13,591 nt of DNA from an uncultured Eubacteriales bacterium (lineage in GTDB: Bacteria; Bacillota; Clostridia; Lachnospirales; CAG-274): contig CABUWB010000022.1 of assembly GCA_902495025.1 (NCBI GenBank), positions 1-13,591 on the forward strand, given 5' to 3'. Of the stretch, positions 7,270 through 12,871 are shown in pieces (position 1 is the first letter of the stretch; each line of letters opens with the position of its first letter). A model generated the notes under the pieces. The model was not told the DNA's origin, did not search any database, and saw nothing but the letters and a program-made list of their open reading frames with translations. Position numbers and translations under genes: made by a program.

Positions 7270-9462
7270 CTAAAAACCTCTTTTAAATTCCTCAGTTTTT
7301 CCAAAATATTGATAGTCATTGTAATTCAAATTATCATTATCAAACAGAAAATTGTACAAAACAACAAACAAGGATACTATGACAATTACTACTACTACCC
7401 TAACAATATTTGTTAATATTTTCTTGTTTTTTGATTTCCCTTTAATTCCTATAATTCTGTTTTCACATTCCCTTTTACGTATATCCGCATCCTTGTATCC
7501 TGGTATCAAATCGAAATTTTCTATGGCTTCTCTTAATACATATTCACCCTCTTTTTCAGCAATCTTACATGCTTTCTGATAAATCATTTCTTTTTCAACC
7601 CTATTAAAATATTCAATCTTTTCATTACACTTTTTTACAAAGTCTTTTGATTCTTTAAAATCACCTAATTCCGTAAATACTTTTATCAAAAATTTACAGT
7701 CATTTATATTTTTTGTTACTGCAAAAGAACTACATGCGTTTTGGTACTTATTTAATAAATCCGATAATGTTGCATACTCATTAATTTTTAACTTTGAGTC
7801 CTTATAATCTCCCAAATACTCAAAAATTTTCTTAGCAATATCGCATTCCACCATATTTTCAGGATTCAAAAAGATAGCGCATGCTTTTTGATAAGAATTC
7901 TCCTTACATTCAACAATTTTTTTTCTACATTCATCAGCTCTTATTGAGGCATCATTATATTCTGACACTTCATTAAACAATTTTGCTGCATATTCATAAT
8001 CTTCTATACAGCCATTTAATATATCTTCATTTGTAGCCTTTTCCATTTTCACAATAGCATAAGAATACTTGCGTTCTTTTATACTTTCCTGGCATTTAGA
8101 TATTTTATCTTCTGAATCCTTATATCCTATTGCTGTCTTAAACCAAATAAGCGCATTTTCGTAATACTCAATACAATCATTTAAAATAAGCTCGCTTTCA
8201 GCCTTTTCCATTTTTCTACAAGCTGCATTGTAACAAGCTGCTATTGAATATTCATATAATTTATTCTGAAAGCTTTTATCTCCAAACCTATATGCTTTCT
8301 GAAAATTATCATTGCCGCTAATAAGCTCAGCCCCATTATAAAAATCGGTTTCATTTTGATATTCTAGCTCTGCCATCAGCTTACCCAAGTAAGCTCTTGG
8401 CTCCTCAACATTTTCATTAAGCACCTGTTCAAAAAATCCGTCAGCTTCATTCCACTTGCTGTCCTCAAGGGCAAGATAACCACGTTTTAAAAGATTTTCA
8501 ACATTAGAGTTTAGTGAAGCGGCAGAAATAACCTGCTGCACAGGTACAGCGGCAGCGGCAGCCTCCTGCTTACCTGCAAGCTTGCTTATACCACGTATCA
8601 AATCCTGCATAAAGCCCAGCTTTGACATATCCTGTGCCTGAAACATGGAGAGGGCGTCGGGCAAATCATAAGGGTCCATATCCTTATAAGCAGGGATAAG
8701 TATTTTACTGCTGTCCTTTTTCATCATATCAAGAAAACGGCTCCACTCATTTTTAACCCACACAGCATTATAATATTCTGGCTTAGTACCAACAACAACC
8801 ATAACCTTAGCACTGTTTAAAGCCGCAAAAATATATGGCTCATACGCTGTACCCAGCTTGCCCTCCAGAGTAATGCGTGCAAAGAACACCTTAAATCCCT
8901 CTTTTGTAATCTGATAATACAAGTCCTGTGCAAGCACACTGTCCTGTGTACGTGCGCCGCTGTCATCACTTTCCTTATAGCAGATAAAAACATCAAACGG
9001 CTCTTCATTTTTAACAATATCCAGTATTCCCTTTTGTATATTGTTAATGGTGTCAGCCTCACGCTTATATACGTCCTGTGCTACGCTGTCGGCATTATCA
9101 AGAGCCTGCATATAATTTACATCATTAAAAATACTATCGTATGAGGTACGGTGGCAGGTAGGTATTTTTCTGCCTGTTACAGGGTCGTCAACATATTCAA
9201 TGCCGTATTTGCACAGCACTAAACCCCAGTACGCCTCCGCCTCGTTTGGAAACTCGTTTACTATGCTCTCAAATATAGCGGCTGCCCTGTCAAACTCGTT
9301 TGCAAGCCTTAAATGGTTTGCTCTGTTAAACAAATTGGTCTTTTTGTCGTCATCACCGCTTGGCACTGTCTGCTGTGTGGCGCAAAACTCACATTCGGCA
9401 ACCTTCATTCCCTCGGTAACATTTAAGTCGCCGCCGCACATTTTACATTTTAATACTGCCAT
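7270..9462 (-). CDS. Zinc ribbon-TIR-helical repeat protein with C-terminal TM helix
   Basis: 730 residues from ATG 9462 (AAAGGG site 9 bases upstream; the longer frame begins with TTG 9471). Domains: a zinc ribbon (C6/C9, C24/C27); a TPR-like helix pair (about 44-90); a TIR domain (about 155-245) with the box-1 FDVFICYKESDD, a YEPY context for candidate catalytic Glu208 and KNEWSRF at its end. An Ala-rich linker (300-306) leads to five or so helical repeats with the pattern F-x3-YKDS-x6-C (about 440-670), then one TM helix (about 682-706) and a short acidic tail. Bacterial TIR domains commonly hydrolyse or cyclise NAD+, often as effectors of anti-phage systems. Whether this one does is inference from the retained Glu. 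It is first gene of a three-gene operon with the SPFH and four-TM proteins. The 3' half is much more AT-rich than the 5' half. Confidence 0.9.
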   Translation of the reverse strand: MAVLKCKMCGGDLNVTEGMKVAECEFCATQQTVPSGDDDKKTNLFNRANHLRLANEFDRAAAIFESIVNEFPNEAEAYWGLVLCKYGIEYVDDPVTGRKIPTCHRTSYDSIFNDVNYMQALDNADSVAQDVYKREADTINNIQKGILDIVKNEEPFDVFICYKESDDSGARTQDSVLAQDLYYQITKEGFKVFFARITLEGKLGTAYEPYIFAALNSAKVMVVVGTKPEYYNAVWVKNEWSRFLDMMKKDSSKILIPAYKDMDPYDLPDALSMFQAQDMSKLGFMQDLIRGISKLAGKQEAAAAAVPVQQVISAASLNSNVENLLKRGYLALEDSKWNEADGFFEQVLNENVEEPRAYLGKLMAELEYQNETDFYNGAELISGNDNFQKAYRFGDKSFQNKLYEYSIAACYNAACRKMEKAESELILNDCIEYYENALIWFKTAIGYKDSEDKISKCQESIKERKYSYAIVKMEKATNEDILNGCIEDYEYAAKLFNEVSEYNDASIRADECRKKIVECKENSYQKACAIFLNPENMVECDIAKKIFEYLGDYKDSKLKINEYATLSDLLNKYQNACSSFAVTKNINDCKFLIKVFTELGDFKESKDFVKKCNEKIEYFNRVEKEMIYQKACKIAEKEGEYVLREAIENFDLIPGYKDADIRKRECENRIIGIKGKSKNKKILTNIVRVVVVIVIVSLFVVLYNFLFDNDNLNYNDYQYFGKTEEFKRGF

Positions 9463-9471
9463 AAATATCAA

Positions 9472-9477
9472 CCCTTT
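9472..9477 (-). promoter_or_regulatory. Ribosome binding site of the TIR gene
   Basis: AAAGGG on the minus strand, 9 bases before ATG 9462. It supports that start over the in-frame TTG at 9471, which would directly abut it. Confidence 0.6.
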
Positions 9478-9514
9478 CGCCGTTAAATTTAATGCACATT
9501 TACTTATCGCTTAG

Positions 9515-9531
9515 TTGTTAATAAAGTATAC
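9515..9531 (-). repeat. 17-bp direct repeat, promoter-distal copy
   Basis: Exact copy of the site at 9633-9649 (minus strand GTATACTTTATTAACAA), 118 bases closer to the TIR gene. It lies in the predicted 5' leader. It contains a TATACT that could act as a second -10, but its best -35 (TTGTAA) is 19 bases away. Confidence 0.7.
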
Positions 9532-9632
9532 TTTTTGGCAGTTGCATTTTTACAAAAGAACTTACAACATTTTTATTGATTTTTCGACAAAAAACTATTA
9601 TAATTAATATATATACTTGTACATATTATCTA

Positions 9633-9649
9633 TTGTTAATAAAGTATAC
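9633..9649 (-). repeat. 17-bp direct repeat, promoter-proximal copy (possible operator)
   Basis: Minus strand GTATACTTTATTAACAA, beginning one base after the -10 box of the predicted TIR operon promoter and so covering its start site. Two exact copies in an AT-rich leader suggest a regulator site, but no regulator is known and the site is not clearly palindromic. Confidence 0.6.
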
Positions 9650-9650
9650 C

Positions 9651-9679
9651 TTTATAGCAAATTTTGTGCATATTTTCAA
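9651..9679 (-). promoter_or_regulatory. Predicted promoter of the TIR-SPFH-4TM operon
   Basis: Minus strand -35 TTGAAA (9674-9679), 17-base spacer, -10 TATAAA (9651-9656). It predicts a leader of about 180 bases before the TIR gene, which holds both 17-bp repeats. Confidence 0.65.
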
Positions 9680-9687
9680 CTATAATA

Positions 9688-9720
9688 TAAGGGAGCTGTT
9701 AAAACGCAACAGCTCCCTTA
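9688..9720. terminator. Strong hairpin, possible terminator
   Basis: A 13-bp perfect stem (9688-9700 with 9708-9720, core GGGAGCTGTT/AACAGCTCCC) and a 7-base loop. The following sequence is only moderately T-rich on either strand, so termination efficiency is uncertain. It separates the aminotransferase side from the promoter of the TIR operon. Confidence 0.5.
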
Positions 9721-9770
9721 TCTGTTTATGGAAATATTAAATTAGAGTTTATATTATATGTAAGGTAGGC

Positions 9771-9795
9771 GGGCGGATATGGAATCCGCCCCTAC
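9771..9795 (-). repeat. REP palindrome
   Basis: Identical to the units at 430 and 868: GTAG foot and GGGCGGAT/ATCCGCCC stem on the minus strand. It is nearly 9 kb from the RAYT gene, which shows the family is dispersed. Confidence 0.9.
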
Positions 9796-9906
9796 AAGTT
9801 AATTATAACGTTAATTGATTTTTTGGTAAGATTTAGCTTATATGTAGTATATTTAAACAAACTAACATCTAATTTATATGCAATACAATAATCTATTATT
9901 GGTTAC

Positions 9907-9931
9907 GTAGGGGCGGATTTCATATCCGCCC
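9907..9931 (+). repeat. REP palindrome, one-base variant
   Basis: GTAG foot and the same 8-bp stem, with loop TTCAT instead of TCCAT. The change is in the loop, so the hairpin is preserved. It forms an inverted pair with the copy at 9771-9795. Confidence 0.88.
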
Positions 9932-9958
9932 CAATTTTAGCATATTATAATTACTAAC

Positions 9959-10026
9959 GGGCGGCAGATTGCCGCCTCAGGACGCATAGGCGAGCAGTAT
10001 TGCGCAGCAATACGACCAGCCCCTAC
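9959..10026 (-). repeat. REP-like double hairpin with GTAG foot
   Basis: On the minus strand it starts GTAGGGGCTGG, then has hairpin GTATTGC/GCAATAC (9997-10003 with 10007-10013) and hairpin GGCGGCA/TGCCGCC (9960-9966 with 9970-9976). It shares the GTAGGGGC foot and terminal GCCGCCC-like end with the short REPs but has a longer, different middle. It may be a second REP class or a related repeat. Confidence 0.65.
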
Positions 10027-10110
10027 AATTGAAATGTTAAGGTATTATTACACCTATAAACTCTAATTTAGCCTAACAATACCTATTCAAATGCTGTTAT
10101 AATTTACAGC

Positions 10111-11298
10111 TTATTTTTTATATCTGTCGGCAAGCTTTTTAAATGCGTCAAGTGAACGCAAAACCATATCCTTATCCACGCAGAAGGCTATACGGAAATA
10201 ACCGGGGCAGGCAAAGTTTGAGCCTGGTACAATTACAAGCCCATAATCCTTTGCGTCCTTACAGAACTGCTTATCGTCCTCAATAAAGCACTTAGGAAAC
10301 ATATAAAACGTACCCTTTGGCTCTACTATCTCATAGCCGTATTCGGTAAGCGCCTTATAAAGAATATCCTTGTTTTCCTCATAAACGGAGAGGTCTGCGG
10401 TCTGACCGACACATCTGCCTGCAACCCTCTGCATAAGGCTTGGTGCGTTTACATAGCCAAGTATGCGGTTTGCAACATTAAGTGCGCCTATAGTTTCCTC
10501 AAAGTCCTCAATCTCGGAGGAAACTACAAGGTAGCCTATTCTCTCACCTGGCAGGGAAAGGCTCTTTGAATATGAGTAGGCAACAAAGGTATTTTTATAG
10601 AACTTTGTAAGATATGGCACCCTTAAACCGCCAAAGGCAATCTCCCTGTATGGCTCGTCGCTTATAAGATAGATTGTAGTGCCAAACTCCTGCTGCTTTT
10701 TATCAAGTATGGCTGCAAGGCGGATTAAATCCTCCTCGCTGTAAACCGCACCCGTAGGGTTGTATGGCGAATTTACAATCAACAGATTGGTTTTAGGCGT
10801 AATCTTCTTTTCAAGCTCATCAAAGTTAATTGAAAACCTTTCGTAATCGGGACTAACAACAACGGGTACACCGTCATAATTGCTTATGTAGTTGTTATAT
10901 TCGCCAAAGTATGGCGCAATAAGCAGCACCTCATCACCGGGGTTGATTGTTACCTTTAATGCAATATTAAGCGCACTGGCAGCGCCTACCGTCATAATAA
11001 TATTATCCCTTGTAAAGGACGTGCCATGCTGCGAGTTAATGTATGCGGCGGTATTGTCCCTTACGTCCTCATAGCCCGAGTTATTCATATAGCCATGCAC
11101 AAACATTTCAGGCTCATTTTCAAGTATATCGTAAATTGCCTGCTTAACCGTTGCAGGCGGTACTATTGACGGATTGCCGAGCGAAAAGTCAAACACGTTT
11201 TCGTCCCCCAGCTTTTCCCTCATAATTTTGCCCTCCTCAAACATTGCACGTATGGCAGAGCCGTTTTTAACAAGGTTTTTCATTTTATCGGTTATCAT
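10111..11298 (-). CDS. Class I/II PLP-dependent aminotransferase (aspartate aminotransferase-like)
   Basis: Fold-type I, PLP-dependent enzyme moving amino groups between an amino acid and a 2-oxo acid; cytoplasmic. 395 residues from ATG 11298. Seen residues: SLGNPS (39-44), cofactor loop TVGAASAL (103-110), NSPYNPTG with Asn180, DEPY with Asp214 and Tyr217, the Schiff-base lysine Lys245 in SYSKSLSLPGERIGY, and Arg369 in YFRIAF for the substrate carboxylate. The set is complete, so the enzyme should be active. The exact amino acid substrate cannot be told from sequence alone. The open frame extends to 11325, but a strong AGGAGGT lies between that and 11298 and fixes the start. It is transcribed alone from a promoter divergent from the secreted stalk protein. 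Confidence 0.93.
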   Translation of the reverse strand: MITDKMKNLVKNGSAIRAMFEEGKIMREKLGDENVFDFSLGNPSIVPPATVKQAIYDILENEPEMFVHGYMNNSGYEDVRDNTAAYINSQHGTSFTRDNIIMTVGAASALNIALKVTINPGDEVLLIAPYFGEYNNYISNYDGVPVVVSPDYERFSINFDELEKKITPKTNLLIVNSPYNPTGAVYSEEDLIRLAAILDKKQQEFGTTIYLISDEPYREIAFGGLRVPYLTKFYKNTFVAYSYSKSLSLPGERIGYLVVSSEIEDFEETIGALNVANRILGYVNAPSLMQRVAGRCVGQTADLSVYEENKDILYKALTEYGYEIVEPKGTFYMFPKCFIEDDKQFCKDAKDYGLVIVPGSNFACPGYFRIAFCVDKDMVLRSLDAFKKLADRYKK

Positions 11299-11304
11299 GC
11301 TGAT

Positions 11305-11311
11305 ACCTCCT
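11305..11311 (-). promoter_or_regulatory. Ribosome binding site of the aminotransferase
   Basis: AGGAGGT, 6 bases before ATG 11298. It rules out the upstream ATG at 11325, which would place this site inside the coding sequence. Confidence 0.92.
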
Positions 11312-11327
11312 AAGTAAAAAGTCATTT

Positions 11328-11355
11328 TTTACATTGTATAACTTTTTTTTATAAA
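11328..11355 (+). promoter_or_regulatory. Possible promoter of the stalk-domain gene
   Basis: Plus strand TTTACA (11328-11333), 16-base spacer, TATAAA (11350-11355). It would overlap the divergent aminotransferase promoter almost completely. A second possible -10, TATAAG at 11397-11402, lacks a good -35. Confidence 0.4.
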
Positions 11356-11361
11356 ATTCAA
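11333..11361 (-). promoter_or_regulatory. Aminotransferase promoter
   Basis: Minus strand -35 TTGAAT (11356-11361), 17-base spacer, -10 TACAAT (11333-11338), 22 bases upstream of the ribosome binding site. Confidence 0.72.
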
Positions 11362-11435
11362 CTTTTTGAGGAACTTTTTTATTTTTTTTACGTCTGTATA
11401 AGTGAAAAGATAAAACAAAAGGAGAAAGACATATT

Positions 11436-12338
11436 ATGAAAAAAAAGATTATTGCTTTTACATTGACAATGGCACTTTTAACAGGTGCAGCAGGCGTAAA
11501 CGCCGCACAGAACATAAACGGCAGCTTCAGCGTTGACGGTAAGGAGATAACCACCGTTACCGACGGTATGGTATGCGTAAGAGAGGCAGCAGAGGCTCTT
11601 GGCTTTAAGGTTGAGTGGATAGCAGAGAGCAAAACCATTACCCTTACAAAGGGAGCTGTATACATCACCTTTACCATTGGCGAGGACGGCTATACCTTTG
11701 CCAGAACCGCACCAATGCCCCTCGGTGCCGCACCCGAAATTAAAAACGGCAAAACCTACGTACCTGTTGAGCTGTTTACGGAGCTTATGCAGCTCACCGC
11801 CTCTACAGACGAAAAAGGCATAAACATCATTACTGTAAACGAGCTTACAGGCAATGCCACCGTAACGGCTGTTTCGTCAGGCACAATTACAGTAAAGGAT
11901 AAGGAGATTGGTGAAGTAGTGCTGCACATAAGCAAAAATACAAAAATTACTGACGCTGACGGCAATGCAGTAAAGGCAGAGGTTATTACAGAGGGCAGCG
12001 AGCTTGAGGTTGTATACGGCGATGCAATGACACAGAGCCTCCCACCACAGAACAATCCAAAGTCCATTGTTGTAATAGCAAAAGCGGCTGATAATGCGGA
12101 AGATAATGCAATTATTGATACACTTTCCATAACAGGCAGCGTAACTGCCATTGAAAACGGTATGATTATTGTTGAAAGCGACGAGGACAGCAACAACACC
12201 GTTGCACTTAAAATAACCGACAACACAAACGGCAATACTGACGTTAAGAAAGGCGATAAGGTAACAGCATCTTACAGCCCGATTATGACAAGGAGTATTC
12301 CACCACAGAGTGAATGCTTCGAAATTAATTTAGACTAA
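11436..12338 (+). CDS. Secreted stalk-domain (copper amine oxidase N-terminal-like) protein
   Basis: 300 residues with a clear signal peptide: MKKK, hydrophobic stretch 5-20, likely cleavage after VNA-A near 23-24. Residues about 26-135 match the 'copper amine oxidase N-terminal domain' (stalk domain) found in many clostridial exported proteins: VCVREAAEALGFKVEW, ITLTKGAVYITFTIG, KNGKTYVPVELF. Two similar beta-rich repeats follow (about 138-215 and 230-300). Each starts TVTAVSSGTITV or SVTAIENGMIIV and ends in MTxSxPPQ (198-205 and 284-291). No catalytic domain, LPXTG or membrane anchor is present, so it is probably a secreted or wall-associated binding protein of unknown ligand. An AAAGGAG site lies 11 bases before the ATG. 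Monocistronic; the hairpin at 12351-12370 may end its transcript. Confidence 0.88.
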   Translation: MKKKIIAFTLTMALLTGAAGVNAAQNINGSFSVDGKEITTVTDGMVCVREAAEALGFKVEWIAESKTITLTKGAVYITFTIGEDGYTFARTAPMPLGAAPEIKNGKTYVPVELFTELMQLTASTDEKGINIITVNELTGNATVTAVSSGTITVKDKEIGEVVLHISKNTKITDADGNAVKAEVITEGSELEVVYGDAMTQSLPPQNNPKSIVVIAKAADNAEDNAIIDTLSITGSVTAIENGMIIVESDEDSNNTVALKITDNTNGNTDVKKGDKVTASYSPIMTRSIPPQSECFEINLD

Positions 12339-12344
12339 TATATC

Positions 12345-12658
12345 AAATCAGGGACGGATTTCTCCGTCCCTTCAGCGTGTCGAAAAAGTCGACACGCTTG
12401 CAAGAAATGCTTGCATTTCTTGCAAATGGGGTACTTCATACCCACCAAGGTATAAACAACCCGCGCCTCACTATGTTCGACACTCTTGTTTGTCCTCGGC
12501 GAAGCGCGGTTTCGCCTGCGGATTAAAGTCTGCGACGCTTTGAGTTACCTTAATCCTTAGTTAGTTTATACATCAAACTTAAAATAAAATTGCAAAATTT
12601 TCTGTTTATTTTAGTTTTTTGACAGTCTACAAGGGACGGAGAAATCCGTCCCTGATTT
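12345..12658. repeat. MITE-like element with exact 28-bp inverted ends and nested hairpins
   Basis: The ends 12345-12372 and 12631-12658 are exact reverse complements over 28 bases, and each is itself a hairpin (GGGACGGA/TCCGTCCC). Inside are stems 12375-12383/12389-12397 (9 bp), 12398-12409/12414-12425 (12 bp), 12429-12433/12439-12443, CCGCGC/GCGCGG (12461-12466/12504-12509), and 12520-12529/12547-12556 (one mismatch). A long-range pair GTATAAAC/GTTTATAC (12450-12457/12564-12571) also exists. No credible coding frame. It fills almost the whole gap between the stalk gene and the next promoter. No obvious target-site duplication. Confidence 0.75.
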
Positions 12659-12663
12659 ATTGT

Positions 12664-12692
12664 TTGTAAAATAATATATTATATTGTATAAT
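12664..12692 (+). promoter_or_regulatory. Promoter of the small-TM/NCS1 operon
   Basis: TTGTAA (12664-12669), 17-base spacer, perfect TATAAT (12687-12692). It begins 6 bases after the structured element at 12345-12658. An AGGGGG ribosome binding site (12712-12717) lies 7 bases before the first ATG. Confidence 0.75.
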
Positions 12693-12724
12693 TATGTAAA
12701 TAAAAAAACTCAGGGGGACATAAT

Positions 12725-12871
12725 ATGGACACAGAAAAAGAACTGGAAGAGCGCATTGAATTTTATGAGAAATACGACTTTCCGCATAAATTCACCAAAA
12801 GGGATTATTTTATTGCGGCGGCGGTAATACTTATCTGCCTTGCGGCAACAATAGGGGGTGCGTTTTTGTGA
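12725..12871 (+). CDS. 48-residue single-TM protein preceding the NCS1 permease
   Basis: A small gene read from ATG 12725 to TGA 12869-12871: a charged N-terminus (MDTEKELEERIEFYEKYDF), a basic segment PHKFTKR, then one hydrophobic helix (about 29-47: YFIAAAVILICLAATIGGA). Support comes from the strong AGGGGG site 7 bases upstream, the promoter and the 4-base GTGA overlap with the next gene. I do not recognise a family. Small one-TM proteins coded next to sodium-coupled transporters are known (for example YhdT with PanF), so an accessory subunit is a reasonable inference. Confidence 0.75.
   Translation: MDTEKELEERIEFYEKYDFPHKFTKRDYFIAAAVILICLAATIGGAFL

Larger units (their letters stand above)
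9738..10070. repeat. REP-rich composite element with 16-bp inverted ends
   Basis: Bounded by an exact 16-bp inverted repeat (TAAATTAGAGTTTATA at 9738-9753, its complement at 10055-10070). Inside are a minus-oriented REP (9771-9795), a plus-oriented REP (9907-9931) and a two-hairpin REP-like unit (9959-10026). No coding frame is credible here. I see no clear target-site duplication. It resembles a BIME or a non-autonomous element. It fills most of the gene-free stretch 9463-10110; the rest holds the operon promoter, the 17-bp repeats and the hairpin at 9688. Confidence 0.65.

Noticed and set aside
7270..9462. Thoeris defence system
   Set aside because: No ThsA-like partner (SIR2/SLOG) is near; the partners are an SPFH and a 4-TM protein.
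430..10026. CRISPR array
   Set aside because: The repeats are dispersed palindromes with variable spacing and opposite orientations and no cas genes, not a regular array.
10093..10110. Terminator hairpin just after the aminotransferase
   Set aside because: Only a 5-bp stem with an AT-rich loop and no T-run, too weak to call.
11756..12235. 159-codon minus-strand frame
   Set aside because: Antisense to the stalk-domain gene, which has signal peptide, RBS and recognisable domains.
12345..12372. Simple intrinsic terminator of the stalk gene
   Set aside because: The hairpin is strong but no T-run follows and an exact inverted copy lies at 12631-12658, so it is better explained as an element end, although it may also stop transcription.
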